A DNA stretch of 64,000 nucleotides from Leptospira perdikensis (lineage in GTDB: Bacteria > Spirochaetota > Leptospiria > Leptospirales > Leptospiraceae): the NCBI RefSeq assembly GCF_004769575.1, contig NZ_RQGA01000014.1, positions 62,001 to 126,000 on the forward strand, written 5' to 3'. Positions 49,547 through 59,101 of this stretch are shown one piece after another. Numbering within the stretch: the first letter of the stretch is position 1; every line of letters begins with the position of its first letter. The position numbers and the translations under genes are program-made. The notes beneath the pieces are model-generated. The model saw only the letters and a program-made list of their open reading frames with translations. It was not told the origin of the DNA and made no database searches.

Positions 49547-50770
49547 CTAATACAGGATTCGAGTTCGAATGGAGTGTTTATGGGCTTTGATTTTATCTTT
49601 CAATTCATTACCCAAGTTTTTGTCTATTTCCATACTCAAATAACCAATGTTTGCTGAGGTGCTTAAGTTTTGAGTCAGGATATTTCCACCCATATCAGAA
49701 ATGATTGAGTTGATATCTCTTAAAAAACCTGGTTGGTTTTGGTGAATATTGAGTATTCTATGGTATCCCGATTTCAAACTTCCGAGTTCAATATTAGGGA
49801 AGTTTACGGAGAAGGTTGTAGATCCATTGTTAACATACTTCAATAGTTTTTCAGCAACTTCCGATCCAATATTTTTTTGTGCTTCTTCTGTCGAACCACC
49901 GACATGAGGTGTTAATATAACATTTGGTAGATGTTGGAGAGGACTAACAAAGGGATCATCATTTGACTTTGGTTCTTCCGGGAATACATCCACTCCTGCC
50001 CCAGCAAGTTTTCCAGATTTTAATCCTTCCACAAGAGCATCAATCTCTAATACTTTCCCTCGAGAGAGGTTCAGTAAATAAGCACCTTGTTTGACAAGGT
50101 TCAAATGTTCTTTACGGAATAGATTTTTTGTTTCGTCAGTTTCCGGAACATGAAAGGTAATGAAATCGGATTGTTGTAGCAGCTCTTCATAACTGTGAAC
50201 AGAAGAGGCATTTCCCAATGGAAGTTTGGAAATGATATCAAAAAAGACTACCTTCATTCCCATCGATTCTGCAAGAACAGAGACTTGTGATCCAATATGT
50301 CCGTAACCGATAATTCCAAGTGTTTTGCCACGTACTTCAAAACAACCTTTTGCAATTTTATTCCATTTTCCTAGATGGACATCGCGGGATTGATCGGTTG
50401 CTTTTCTTGCAAGCATGATGATCTCTGCGATGACAAGTTCGGCAACCGATCTTGTATTACTGTAGGGAGCATTAAAAACAGGAATCGCACGTTTTTCTGC
50501 GTCTTCTAGTTCGACTTGGTTTGTTCCGATACAGAAACATCCAATGGTCATTAATTTTTTAGCATTCTCTAGGGCTTTAGTTGTAACATTTGTTTTGCTA
50601 CGAATGCCTAAAACATGAACATCTGCAATTTTTTCGATGAGTTCTGCTTCTTCCATCGCATCTTTAACGAGGGTGACGTCAAAACCGTCTCGGTGGAAAA
50701 GTTCATACGCATCCTTGTGGATGTTTTCCAGAAGTAGGACTTTTATTTTTCCTTTAGGATAAGATACCAT
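49547..50770 (-). CDS. serA: D-3-phosphoglycerate dehydrogenase
   Basis: 407 residues, E. coli-like SerA with an ACT domain. First step of serine synthesis. NAD loop GIIGYGHIGSQVSVLAE, substrate Arg in NLSRGKVLE and catalytic His in PHVGGSTEEAQ are present; ACT domain from about residue 325 (ILNIHQNQPGFLRDINSII) senses serine. It stands alone. Confidence 0.95.
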   Translation of the reverse strand: MVSYPKGKIKVLLLENIHKDAYELFHRDGFDVTLVKDAMEEAELIEKIADVHVLGIRSKTNVTTKALENAKKLMTIGCFCIGTNQVELEDAEKRAIPVFNAPYSNTRSVAELVIAEIIMLARKATDQSRDVHLGKWNKIAKGCFEVRGKTLGIIGYGHIGSQVSVLAESMGMKVVFFDIISKLPLGNASSVHSYEELLQQSDFITFHVPETDETKNLFRKEHLNLVKQGAYLLNLSRGKVLEIDALVEGLKSGKLAGAGVDVFPEEPKSNDDPFVSPLQHLPNVILTPHVGGSTEEAQKNIGSEVAEKLLKYVNNGSTTFSVNFPNIELGSLKSGYHRILNIHQNQPGFLRDINSIISDMGGNILTQNLSTSANIGYLSMEIDKNLGNELKDKIKAHKHSIRTRILY

Positions 50771-50827
50771 AGGAACAGGATTTTTTCCTTTGCCAAACCT
50801 TGCACCTCGAAAAAGCTTGAGCTTACC

Positions 50828-51373
50828 ATGGAAAGAATCTTCTCACTCACCCGAATTTCCTCCATTTTCCTCACTTTTCTGCTTTTTGTTTCCTGCTCAG
50901 GAACGAGAGCCTATGTGGTCACACCGGAACCAACCTTAGACCAACAAACTGCCATTTCCAATGAGGTTTGTTTGAAAAGGTTTCTATTCGTTTTTGCGAA
51001 ACGACCTTGTGTGTATTTTAAAGCGGAAAGGGACAATACTTCAGGCCTTGTTCAGTATTTTTTACTTTATGAAATTGGAACCTTTGATGTAGATTTGCCC
51101 ATTGGTGTTTCCCTAAAACTGGGAGATACATGGAACAACCTAAAACGTACCAATACCGACTATTCTGACACCATCATCATTACCTCCGCCATTTCTTCAG
51201 AAATCATTCCGAAAGTGGGTGAAAGCCAAAATATTGGAATCAGTTATACGAACAGAAAGGAAACGTTCAATTATCAGTTAACTTCGAGCCAAACAGCTTC
51301 TTTACAAGCTAACTTGTCGAAACTCATTCGCACCATCGAATCAGAACCAAAACTCAATATCAACAAAAAGTAA
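50828..51373 (+). CDS. Putative lipoprotein of unknown function
   Basis: 181 residues. Signal peptide with lipobox LFVSC (Cys23). The mature part is rich in Thr, Ser and beta-prone stretches (YFLLYEIGTFDVDLPIGVSL; TIIITSAISSEIIP). Not recognised. It is divergent from serA and ends in a strong terminator, so it is a single-gene unit. Confidence 0.75.
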   Translation: MERIFSLTRISSIFLTFLLFVSCSGTRAYVVTPEPTLDQQTAISNEVCLKRFLFVFAKRPCVYFKAERDNTSGLVQYFLLYEIGTFDVDLPIGVSLKLGDTWNNLKRTNTDYSDTIIITSAISSEIIPKVGESQNIGISYTNRKETFNYQLTSSQTASLQANLSKLIRTIESEPKLNINKK

Positions 51374-51396
51374 AGTTTTCTGTTTTGATAAAAAAG

Positions 51397-51435
51397 AAAA
51401 GCCTCTTCAGGATTGTATCCTTCGGAGGCTTTTTT
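51397..51435. terminator. Intrinsic terminator after the lipoprotein gene
   Basis: Long hairpin: AAAAGCCTC (51397-51405) with GAGGCTTTT (51425-51433), and an inner stem AGGAT/ATCCT with a 3-base loop. T run at 51430-51435 and A run at 51390-51395 mean it can work in both directions, including for lysS from the right. Confidence 0.88.
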
Positions 51436-51507
51436 ATGTTTCAAACTTTTCTTTAAAATTTTTTAAAACAAATCAGGGAACTAGTTTTGTATTTTTGAAT
51501 TTTAAAT

Positions 51508-53001
51508 TTATTCAGGTCGCATTAGTGGGAATAGGATGGTATCACGGATGGAGTGAGAATCTGTGAGTAACATCACAAGTCGATCGATTCCGATTCCAAG
51601 TCCTCCTGTTGGTGGAAGTCCATATTCTAAGGCACGGATATAATCATCGTCCATCATAAAGGCTTCATCGTCACCAGCTTCTCTTTGTTTCACTTGTTCT
51701 TCAAATCGTTCTCTTTGGTCAAACGGATCGTTTAACTCGGTGAAGGCGTTCCCAATTTCGCGTCCGGCAACATATGGTTCAAAACGTTCCACATATTTGG
51801 GATCGTCTTCCCCAGATTTTGCCAGTGGTGAAAGTTCTTTTGGAAAATCAGTAATGAAGATCGGCTGAATTAGGTGTGGTTCAACAAGGGAACTAAAAAC
51901 ATCATCACATACTTTCCAAATGGAAACGGAATCAGAAGAGTCCACACCTTTGGTTTTTGCCTGTGCGATGGCATCTTTTAGCTCTGTGATTTTGCTAAAA
52001 TCAATTCCTGAATAGTCTTTGATGATATCAATGTATTTCACACGTTTCCATGGAGGAGATAAATCAATTTGGTCTTTTCCATAAGCAAACTTTAAACCTT
52101 TGCCAATGGACTCAGCCACAGAAACAATCATTCTCTCTGTAAGAGATAACATGGTTTCCATATCACCGAAGGCCATATAAGCTTCCATCATCGTGAATTC
52201 AGGATTGTGTTTTGTAGAAATTCCTTCGTTACGAAAGTTACGATTGAGTTCAAACACTCTATCCATTCCGCCAACAATAAGTCGTTTTAAATAAAGTTCA
52301 GGAGCAATACGAAGGAAAAGTTCCATATCCAAAGTATTGTGATGGGTCACAAATGGACGTGCCGCAGCGCCACCAGCAATAGGTTGCATCATCGGAGTTT
52401 CTACTTCTAAAAATCCTTCATTTGTCAAAAATTTTCGAATTTCAGAGATGATCCTAGAACGCATTTTGAACGTTTCTCTTACGTTTTCATTCACAACAAG
52501 ATCCACATACCGCATTCGATAGCGTTGTTCTACATCAGAGAAAGCATCATAAATAACGCCATCTTTCTCTTTGACTACAGGAAGCGGGCGGATACATTTT
52601 GCAAGAAGTTGAACGCTTGTTAAGTGAAGTGTTGTTTCCCCTTTTTGTGTTTGGAACAACCAACCCTCAATTCCAATCCAATCTCCTAAGTCCAATGATT
52701 TAAAGAGAGAGTAATTTTCTTCTCCCAAATCATCACGTGTGGCATAAAGTTGAATCAAACCTTCTGCATCTTTTAAGTGAGCAAAACTTGCTTTACCCAT
52801 CACTCGTTTCGCGTGTAAACGACCACCAAGTTTGAATGATTTTTTTTCTGTTTGATTTGGATCAAATCCCGCAATTAGAGATTTGGAATTGGCATTAGGA
52901 AAAAAACGAAGTGGATAGGGATTGATTCCTTTTGTTTTTAAATCGTTAATTTTTTGAATGCGTTGTTCAATCAGTTCGTTGGAATCTTTAATTTCATCCA
53001 T
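51508..53001 (-). CDS. lysS: Lysyl-tRNA synthetase, class II
   Basis: 497 residues. OB-fold anticodon-binding domain about 55-160 ([13 protein letters not shown]), then the class II core: motif 1 region [20 protein letters not shown], motif 2 [20 protein letters not shown] and motif 3 [12 protein letters not shown]. Charges tRNA-Lys. Translation start is directly next to the stop of the YdcF-like gene upstream. Confidence 0.97.
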   Translation of the reverse strand: MDEIKDSNELIEQRIQKINDLKTKGINPYPLRFFPNANSKSLIAGFDPNQTEKKSFKLGGRLHAKRVMGKASFAHLKDAEGLIQLYATRDDLGEENYSLFKSLDLGDWIGIEGWLFQTQKGETTLHLTSVQLLAKCIRPLPVVKEKDGVIYDAFSDVEQRYRMRYVDLVVNENVRETFKMRSRIISEIRKFLTNEGFLEVETPMMQPIAGGAAARPFVTHHNTLDMELFLRIAPELYLKRLIVGGMDRVFELNRNFRNEGISTKHNPEFTMMEAYMAFGDMETMLSLTERMIVSVAESIGKGLKFAYGKDQIDLSPPWKRVKYIDIIKDYSGIDFSKITELKDAIAQAKTKGVDSSDSVSIWKVCDDVFSSLVEPHLIQPIFITDFPKELSPLAKSGEDDPKYVERFEPYVAGREIGNAFTELNDPFDQRERFEEQVKQREAGDDEAFMMDDDYIRALEYGLPPTGGLGIGIDRLVMLLTDSHSIRDTILFPLMRPE

Positions 53002-53640
53002 CTAAAGGATACCTCTAATATAAGAATACAAATAACGTACAAATTCGCCGGTGATTTCCCGAACTCCATCTTCCGTTAAAAACCAGTTGGAACCGGAGAC
53101 ATCCGTTGGAAATCCATAAGCTGTCACCTTGATGGGCAAACTAGATAAAGTTTTGCGATAGGTTCCCAAAACTCTTTTGGTTTCATACTCCCGACAAAGT
53201 AGTAAAATACTTCCTAGATTGTCAGAAACGGCTATTTTTAATAGGTTTTTCGATGCCTCGTCTGTGTCACCCATTTTGGTTCCAGGAATGATAAGAGAAG
53301 AGACTATGTTTGGATTGATTCCGATCGAATTTAAATGTTCTTTGATTTTTGTTTCACGTTCTTGTGGTGAATAGAGAAGATTTTGTGTTTTATCTTCTCG
53401 TATAACAAGGAGTAGTTTCTTGAAATCTTCACGTTGAGATAAAGTTGCCACTGCTTTTAGAATCTTTTTGGAAGGGAGTGGGTTTGTTATTTCTAAAACT
53501 GCTAAATCCGATTTTTGATAAGTTTCTGATGATTTTAACCAATAAGGAGAAGATAAGGTAAGACCAACCAAAACAAGTAGAGGCGAAAGGAATCCTATAA
53601 ATAGGAGTTTGAGTCGAAACGTTAGATCGGATACTTGCAT
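53002..53640 (-). CDS. YdcF/SanA-like (DUF218-type) envelope protein
   Basis: 212 residues, one N-terminal membrane segment (about 12-32). The remainder resembles the YdcF/ElyC fold: SSLIIPGTKMGDTDEASKNL, ILLLCREYETKRVLGTYRK, then VTAYGFP. Family function is uncertain; members are linked to envelope barrier. It is tied to lysS (no bases between). The match is remote, so the call is tentative. Confidence 0.65.
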   Translation of the reverse strand: MQVSDLTFRLKLLFIGFLSPLLVLVGLTLSSPYWLKSSETYQKSDLAVLEITNPLPSKKILKAVATLSQREDFKKLLLVIREDKTQNLLYSPQERETKIKEHLNSIGINPNIVSSLIIPGTKMGDTDEASKNLLKIAVSDNLGSILLLCREYETKRVLGTYRKTLSSLPIKVTAYGFPTDVSGSNWFLTEDGVREITGEFVRYLYSYIRGIL

Positions 53641-53650
53641 ACTGATGACC

Positions 53651-53675
53651 CCTACAACCTACCGAAAGGTTAGGG
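53651..53675 (-). repeat. Bulged hairpin just upstream of the YdcF-like start
   Basis: AACCT (53656-53660) pairs with AGGTT (53667-53671), extended by four pairs beyond a 2-base bulge. On the minus strand it lies about 11 bases before the ATG and includes part of a possible AGGGG ribosome site. May be chance. Confidence 0.3.
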
Positions 53676-53701
53676 CAAGTGACAAGAGAAAATTCATCTC
53701 C

Positions 53702-53729
53702 TTGACGAAAGAACCCGTTTTCCTAACCT
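53702..53729 (+). promoter_or_regulatory. Promoter of tRNA-Leu
   Basis: TTGACG at 53702-53707, 16-base spacer, TAACCT at 53724-53729. Start would be near 53736, 11 bases before the tRNA. The -35 is good, the -10 moderate. Confidence 0.5.
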
Positions 53730-53746
53730 GTCCTACATACACACCC

Positions 53747-53828
53747 GCTCGGATGGTGGAATTGGTAGACACGCTACTTTGAGGTGGTAGTGCCGCAAGG
53801 TGTGGGGGTTCGAGTCCCCCTTCGAGCA
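53747..53828 (+). tRNA. tRNA-Leu (anticodon GAG)
   Basis: 82 bases, type II tRNA with a variable arm (TGCCGCAAGGTGT). Acceptor GCTCGGA with TTCGAGC, D loop GGAATTGGTAGAC, anticodon stem CTACT/GGTAG with loop TTGAGGT, T arm GGGGG-TTCGAGT-CCCCC. CCA not encoded. The opposing hydrolase gene ends 5 bases away. Confidence 0.96.
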
Positions 53829-53833
53829 AATCC

Positions 53834-54718
53834 CTATTTTAAATACTTCTGAAAAAATCCGACCGCACGCGATTCTGCTTCTTTCGGATCAAAATTCCAA
53901 AGGCGTTCGTGCCGATTGCAGTCGGGGGACCAAAGTGATTTTGGTTCTCCTGCTTTGGCAAATAGATCTTCTGCATGATGGTAATCTACATAATCGTCCT
54001 TGGTGCAATGGAATAAAGCGATTGGTCTTGGGCTAATGGAAGCAATTTTATCAATTGGTCTTACCGTATCAATATCCATCTCTCCTCGTAAGTTGAGTGC
54101 GAGTTTGACTACCGGGATCAGTGGATAGTAAGGAATACCGAAATCACGTTTAGCCGATTCAACGAGCACGTCAATAGCACTCCCATAACCACTGCTAAAG
54201 ATTCCCGCTTTGATTTCTGGATGGTCTGCCATAGCAATGATACTTGTCGCAGCACCCATAGAAAATCCAAAGATCCCAATTTTTTCAAAACCTTTCTTTT
54301 TTAAAAAATTGATGGCCGCCGATACATCTTTTTGTTCATGAAAACCCATGGAAGCAAAACCACCATGGTTTCTTCGTAAACTAAGGAGTAACAAATTGTA
54401 TCCAGCAGCATGAAGGCTTTTTGCAAAACGAATGCCTTCGTTTCTTTGGCCTCCATGCCCGTGTACAAGGATGATGGTAGCTTTAGATTGTTTGGCGGGA
54501 ATCCAGTAACTAACAAGGTTCAGTTTGTCCTCGGTTTCGATTTCTACTTCTTCAAAGTCTAAACCCACTTCTTTAGGTCCTTGGCAAAAAACATGGTGAT
54601 CTGCGTTACAATTGACTTTGGGATACAAAACCAAACCAGAAAAATAATACGCAATAGCGATGAGTAAGATGATACTTATAATCAATCCAGAAATTGTGAA
54701 TTTTTTGATGCCTTTCAT
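53834..54718 (-). CDS. Alpha/beta hydrolase, membrane-anchored
   Basis: 294 residues from the ATG at 54718, at the start of a membrane segment (KFTISGLIISIILLIAIAYY); longer frames lack support. Nucleophile elbow GFSMGAA with Ser, oxyanion motif LVHGHGGQRNEG, Asp in FHCTKDDYVDYHHAEDLF and the C-terminal His (NRHERLWNF). Serine hydrolase, substrate unknown; often called the BAAT/YfhR type. Confidence 0.9.
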   Translation of the reverse strand: MKGIKKFTISGLIISIILLIAIAYYFSGLVLYPKVNCNADHHVFCQGPKEVGLDFEEVEIETEDKLNLVSYWIPAKQSKATIILVHGHGGQRNEGIRFAKSLHAAGYNLLLLSLRRNHGGFASMGFHEQKDVSAAINFLKKKGFEKIGIFGFSMGAATSIIAMADHPEIKAGIFSSGYGSAIDVLVESAKRDFGIPYYPLIPVVKLALNLRGEMDIDTVRPIDKIASISPRPIALFHCTKDDYVDYHHAEDLFAKAGEPKSLWSPDCNRHERLWNFDPKEAESRAVGFFQKYLK

Positions 54719-54788
54719 GTGCCAATAAAAAACACGAAATTCTGAAATTCTGCAAGTAAAAAATAGAGATACATTTTTTTTGGAAGTA

Positions 54789-55229
54789 ATGGAAGCTGCA
54801 TTGAGCGTTTTTTTTATTTGTTGTATGAGTGTCTTAAGTCCACTCTCCGGTGTGAGCGACGGTGAACTCAGGGGTTGTCCTCCATCACCTAACTGTGTTT
54901 CTAGCCAAAGTATGCAATACAATATTGTTCATAAAGTAGATCCCATATTTTATAAAACTTCTCGCCGGGTTGCCTTTGATAGAATATCCAAATACTTCCA
55001 CGAATCGGAAAACATTTGGATTAGTGAAGAAAAGGATGGGGAATACATTCGAGTAATTTTTTTTACAAAGGTTTTTCGTTTTCCGGATCGAGTAGAAATT
55101 TATTTTCCTGAAGACAAACAGGAAGCCCAAATTCGTTCGCAATCGATACTTGGGTTATGGGATATCTTTGCCAATCGACGGAGAGTGAATCAGTTTCGCG
55201 AGTTACTTGCCAAAGAAGAATCAGAGTAA
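54789..55229 (+). CDS. DUF1499-family protein
   Basis: 146 residues from the ATG at 54789 (TTG at 54780 possible). N-terminal hydrophobic segment (ALSVFFICCMSVLSPL) may be a signal or lipobox. The family start GCPPSPNCVSSQS is clear, then VAFDRISKYFH, IRVIFFTKVFRFPDRVEIYF and the QIRSQSILGLWD motif. DUF1499 function unknown. It overlaps the opposing gene end by 9 bases. Confidence 0.85.
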   Translation: MEAALSVFFICCMSVLSPLSGVSDGELRGCPPSPNCVSSQSMQYNIVHKVDPIFYKTSRRVAFDRISKYFHESENIWISEEKDGEYIRVIFFTKVFRFPDRVEIYFPEDKQEAQIRSQSILGLWDIFANRRRVNQFRELLAKEESE

Positions 55230-56318
55230 GTTGTTATGAGATAGGAAATAGATTCCACCAACGATCCTTTCTATTTTCGCACCAAAAAACCAATCGCCAA
55301 GGATGGTAATTCCTGTTTGTTTACAAAGTTGTTTCCATTCCTCGAAAGTCTCGGAGTCCAGTAACAAGGGGCCTTCGCGACCAAGGAGAGGCATTTGGGC
55401 TTGTGCATATTTCCACCTATGGGTCCAAATTAGATTGGGTTCAGGTGCGCCAAATTTTTCTTTCAGTCCTTGGATCAGATATTCTTTATATTCTGGGTTT
55501 GGCTTTTTTTCCGAGTCCATCCAATTCTCAAAATGAGTTTCAGAGAATATGGCTCCGAATTGTACAAGAAGGGCAGAACCTTCTTGAAACTCATTTGGAT
55601 ACTTTAAACTTTCCCAACTTTGGTATTCCCAATCACTCCCTCTGTGTAGAGATGTAGTGATGGGAATCAATGAATTTGGATCTAAATGAAAAGTTTTCCA
55701 ATTTGGTTTCCAACTGTCCCAATAAAAATAACTAACCAATGTTTTGCGGTAGTCATTAAAAGGCTCTAAAAAATTAGCCCATCGTTGTAATTTGGAATTT
55801 TTATCAGATCTATCGATGATTTCTAAAATTTGTGGTATCGGAAGGGTGAGAACGACCGAATGGGAACAGACGGTTTCTATCTCTTTGGTCGCCGAGTTAT
55901 GGAATTCTAAATTCCAAGTTTCTAATTCTGAAGATTCTAATTTGTTAAGAGTATGACCTTGGAAAGGTTTTACTTTCCCAAGCATTGTTAGAACCAGATC
56001 CGACATTCCTTTTATTGGATAAAAATGGTCTCTATCATAGATTCCCTTGGTTTGGATCTCTATCGATTTGGTTTTCCAAATTTCAGACAAAGAATACTTT
56101 GTTTCCTGGCCGAGCCAATGTACTTCCATTAGGTCACGAAACATGGTCGCTCCAAAGTCATAAACAAAGGGCTCGGTTCCAAACTTACCAGAAACCCGTC
56201 CACCATAGGATCTTCCTTTGTCGTAAACAACAACACTTGAATCCATCATGGCTATAGTTGCCCCGGAAATTCCAGAACCAACCACAACGGGAACTTGGTA
56301 ACAAAAATTGGGTTTCAT
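55221..56318 (-). CDS. NAD(P)/FAD-dependent amine oxidase-like protein (renalase type)
   Basis: 365 residues. FAD Rossmann start VPVVVGSGISGATIAM, then VVVYDKGRSYGGRVSGKFG, a bacterial renalase-like signature (GRxxGGR). C-terminal ITILGDWFFGAKIERIVGG closes the FAD site. Substrate unknown; renalase-like enzymes oxidise abnormal dihydronicotinamides. Confidence 0.85.
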   Translation of the reverse strand: MKPNFCYQVPVVVGSGISGATIAMMDSSVVVYDKGRSYGGRVSGKFGTEPFVYDFGATMFRDLMEVHWLGQETKYSLSEIWKTKSIEIQTKGIYDRDHFYPIKGMSDLVLTMLGKVKPFQGHTLNKLESSELETWNLEFHNSATKEIETVCSHSVVLTLPIPQILEIIDRSDKNSKLQRWANFLEPFNDYRKTLVSYFYWDSWKPNWKTFHLDPNSLIPITTSLHRGSDWEYQSWESLKYPNEFQEGSALLVQFGAIFSETHFENWMDSEKKPNPEYKEYLIQGLKEKFGAPEPNLIWTHRWKYAQAQMPLLGREGPLLLDSETFEEWKQLCKQTGITILGDWFFGAKIERIVGGIYFLSHNNLL

Positions 56319-56348
56319 GGCATTAGCCTAAGACGAAGGAAATAAAAA

Positions 56349-56570
56349 TTATAATTGTTTGATCAGTGCTTTCAAGTCATTAATCAGAGAAAAGGGAACA
56401 GGTTTGATTTCTTCTGCCAATTGGATTGTATCTTGGATGGTGCGAGTGAGAACTTGTTTTTCAGCAGCATAAGCAGCCTGGGGTAATTTGGACTTGTTCT
56501 TTTTAAAAATGGTAACTTTGTTATCAATGATCTCAATCATCTGGTTCAAATACTGAATCTTTTGGTCCAT
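56349..56570 (-). CDS. Small hypothetical protein, helical
   Basis: 73 residues from the ATG at 56570 (TTG at 56591 possible). Mostly helix-forming, with heptad-like hydrophobics (QKIQYLNQMIEIIDNKVTIF), no signal or Cys. No clear ribosome site. It is not recognised and may be non-coding; position just downstream of the flavoprotein's antisense start and divergent from a methyltransferase gene is all the context there is. Confidence 0.5.
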   Translation of the reverse strand: MDQKIQYLNQMIEIIDNKVTIFKKNKSKLPQAAYAAEKQVLTRTIQDTIQLAEEIKPVPFSLINDLKALIKQL

Positions 56571-56599
56571 AGGCCAATAGGTGTAACACAAGGGAAAAA

Positions 56600-57223
56600 A
56601 TGAGAAACCAATTTTTGGATCGAAGACAGAAAATCAGCGTAGGGGATCCAATGACAGATGTCGTATGGGATTCTTATTTACCAAAAAATTTCCAAACTCT
56701 TTCTCCCTTCCAATGGACGCCTGTTTCTGTGATTGAGAGGACATGGGCCTACTTGCAAGTGGATCAGGCAAAGTCCATTGTTGACTTAGGTTCTGGAGTG
56801 GGAAAGTTTTGTATTTATCTTTCTTTGCTTTCAAAAGATACCATTCGTATCATTGGTCTGGAAGATAGGGAAGACCTAGTCTCTGTATCCGAATCTCAAA
56901 AAATTCTTTGGGATAGAAATCAAGTGGAGTTCCAAAGGTTTGATTTTTTAAAAAACTTTCCATCCGGCCATTCACATTATTATTGTTTTAATCCTTTGTA
57001 TGAAACGATGAAAGGAAAACATTCGATTGATCAACAAAAAGAAAAATCGGCAAGTCGATTTCTAAAGGACTTACAAATCTTAAAACAAAATCTTCTTTTA
57101 TTGAAGCCAAAATCAAAACTCATCACCTTTCATGGATTTGGTGGGAATTATTTGCCTGGTTTTAAAACTGTTTTGAAAGAAGAAATTTCTGGTGGCGAAT
57201 ACATGGTTTGGGAAAGAGAATGA
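56600..57223 (+). CDS. Class I SAM-dependent methyltransferase-like protein
   Basis: 207 residues. SAM motif I is VDLGSGVGKFCIYLSLL at about residues 57-73, then RIIGLEDREDLV (acidic post-motif). The target is unknown. AAGGGA precedes the ATG at 56600. Only 29 bases separate it from the divergent small gene, so the promoter probably lies in it. Confidence 0.85.
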   Translation: MRNQFLDRRQKISVGDPMTDVVWDSYLPKNFQTLSPFQWTPVSVIERTWAYLQVDQAKSIVDLGSGVGKFCIYLSLLSKDTIRIIGLEDREDLVSVSESQKILWDRNQVEFQRFDFLKNFPSGHSHYYCFNPLYETMKGKHSIDQQKEKSASRFLKDLQILKQNLLLLKPKSKLITFHGFGGNYLPGFKTVLKEEISGGEYMVWERE

Positions 57224-57259
57224 TCTTTCCCAAATATTAGGATTCGATTCGAATGAGAA

Positions 57260-58696
57260 TCACTTCTTTCTTTTTAGATGCGGTTTGGCTATCAGTAGAT
57301 AGAGAATCCCTGAGGAAATCACAACAAGGGTAGTAAAGATCATCCCATAATTGATGTACCAAGGTTCTTCAGGAGTTCTTGGCCAAACCATATTGGCAAC
57401 CGCGGTGATGCCATAAAAAAGAGCGAGGCCGTTGATATACACTCCGAGTTTTCCTAAAGTAAATGAACCTTTCGGTTTCCATCCGTTGAATCGTGCATAC
57501 AAAGCTGCGATGACAACCATTTGAAAGGCTACATAGATCCCTGCAGATGCAAAACTGATGATAGTTGTCACTGCATCTTGTAACCAATGACCCATACTCG
57601 CAATGACGATAGGAATGAGGCCTGTGACAATGAGTGCATTCACTGGAACCTTACCTGATTTGGAAAGATGGTTTAAATGTTTACTTCCAAAAATCATTCC
57701 ATCACGGGCAAAGGAAAACAACAATCGACTTGCAGCGGCTTGTAAACTGAGTAAACAAGATAAAAAAGAAACCATTACTACGACAATTACCATACGGTAG
57801 CCTACAAGTCCCATTGCGGCAACTAGCGTTGTGGTGACAGGATCATTATCTTCGCCTGAGATTGCTTTTTCAACATTGGGCAGGGCAAGTAATAGCGCCA
57901 AACAAACGAAGGTGGCAGCACCCCCTCCAATATAAATGGTCATTCGCATGGATTTAGGAATTGCTATACTTGCATTCGGTGTTTCTTCTGCAACATCCCC
58001 GCAGGCCTCAAACCCATAATAGCAGAACATAGCGGCCACGGAAGAAGCAAGGAAAGCTGGGAAATAATCCACTCCATTTCCGAGAGAAAATGTATTCCAA
58101 AGTATAGAAATTGAATTCACTTTTGCAAAGAGTAGAAGGTATCCTCCGACAACAATAGCACCAATGAGTTCACATAAAAATCCAAAGAAGGCAACCTTCG
58201 AAAGTAGTCTTGTTCCACTGAGATTGAGAAGGGTCGAAATCAGAATCATGATGATGGCAATCCATATAAAACCAGAGTTTCCAAATTCGATTCCCAAAAG
58301 TTGACTTAAGAAAGGAGCTCCACCCACTGCGACAGCAGCGACTGTTGTAAAAAGTGCCCAGGCATATACCCATGCCGACATCCAAGCCCATCGTTCTCCC
58401 ACCAAACGGAGTGACCAGGGATAGATCCCACCAGAGATCGGATACTGGGATACTATTTCTCCAAAGACTAGACAAACGAGGAATTGGCCAAAACCTACGA
58501 GAAGATAATTCCAGATCATAGGGGGTCCACCAGCTTGGATGGCTAGGGCAAATACGGAATAAACTCCGACTACGGGGGAGAGATAAGTAAATCCTAGGGA
58601 AAAGTTTTCCCAGAAACTCATACTGCGTTCAAATTCGGATTTGAGCCCCAGTGCTTCTAATTGGGCTGAATCCTTGTCATGAGTGGATTGATTCAT
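57260..58696 (-). CDS. APC-family amino acid permease
   Basis: 478 residues, about 12 membrane segments. APC motifs: the FSLGFTYLSPVVGVYSVFAL start, IVSQYPISGGIYPWSLRLVG, CYYGFEACGDVAEETPNA in TM6, and FSFARDGMIFG. Inner membrane importer of amino acids or amines; the GABA/choline-permease subgroup fits best. A single-gene unit. Confidence 0.92.
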   Translation of the reverse strand: MNQSTHDKDSAQLEALGLKSEFERSMSFWENFSLGFTYLSPVVGVYSVFALAIQAGGPPMIWNYLLVGFGQFLVCLVFGEIVSQYPISGGIYPWSLRLVGERWAWMSAWVYAWALFTTVAAVAVGGAPFLSQLLGIEFGNSGFIWIAIIMILISTLLNLSGTRLLSKVAFFGFLCELIGAIVVGGYLLLFAKVNSISILWNTFSLGNGVDYFPAFLASSVAAMFCYYGFEACGDVAEETPNASIAIPKSMRMTIYIGGGAATFVCLALLLALPNVEKAISGEDNDPVTTTLVAAMGLVGYRMVIVVVMVSFLSCLLSLQAAASRLLFSFARDGMIFGSKHLNHLSKSGKVPVNALIVTGLIPIVIASMGHWLQDAVTTIISFASAGIYVAFQMVVIAALYARFNGWKPKGSFTLGKLGVYINGLALFYGITAVANMVWPRTPEEPWYINYGMIFTTLVVISSGILYLLIAKPHLKRKK

Positions 58697-58777
58697 GAAA
58701 CATCCTTATACTTTACTTGGAGTTTAGGAATGGTTTTAGAGTTAGCCTCGTTTTCTACAAACGATTTTGTTTTTCCA

Positions 58778-58806
58778 TTGACTGAAAAGGTGTTTATCAA
58801 TCTAAT
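58778..58806 (+). promoter_or_regulatory. Promoter of the small lipoprotein gene
   Basis: TTGACT at 58778-58783, 17-base spacer, TCTAAT at 58801-58806; ATG is 25 bases after the -10. The rest of the 134-base gap holds no other signal. Confidence 0.6.
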
Positions 58807-58830
58807 TTTTCACAATTACGGATACTCCAA

Positions 58831-59085
58831 ATGAAACAAACACTACTATTAGCAATCATGCTATCACTCTCAATCGGTTGTGCAAGCTCCCAGACAAGCG
58901 ACGGAAGTTCTGAAGAACCAGGTCTTGTGAACAAACTGATCGAAAAAGCCAATTCAGAAGAAGGGCAAAAAGCCATCCAAATGGGAAAGGAAAAACTCCA
59001 AGACCCTGCCACTCAAGAAAAACTCAAAGGACTGCTCTCCAAAGAGAAAAAGAAAAAAGAAGTTCCTGTTGTTCCCGCACAATAA
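58831..59085 (+). CDS. Small lipoprotein
   Basis: 84 residues. Signal peptide (LLLAIMLSLSIGC) with lipobox Cys17, then a short charged, helical mature protein ending Lys-rich (KEKKKKE) and Pro/Val. Promoter ahead and terminator behind: a monocistronic unit, perhaps well expressed. No recognised family. Confidence 0.8.
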   Translation: MKQTLLLAIMLSLSIGCASSQTSDGSSEEPGLVNKLIEKANSEEGQKAIQMGKEKLQDPATQEKLKGLLSKEKKKKEVPVVPAQ

Positions 59086-59101
59086 GTCTTTTTAATCTTT
59101 T

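Noticed and set aside
53800..54036. 78-codon open frame over the tRNA-Leu end
   Set aside because: Its first codons are tRNA sequence and the rest is antisense of the alpha/beta hydrolase.
54719..54922. 68-residue upstream extension of the alpha/beta hydrolase
   Set aside because: Low-quality sequence before the membrane anchor and antisense to the DUF1499 gene; ATG at 54718 fits a signal anchor.
57241..57261. GATTC/GAATC repeat between the methyltransferase and APC genes as terminator
   Set aside because: The stem is only 5 pairs with a competing inner palindrome and no clear T run in the right place.
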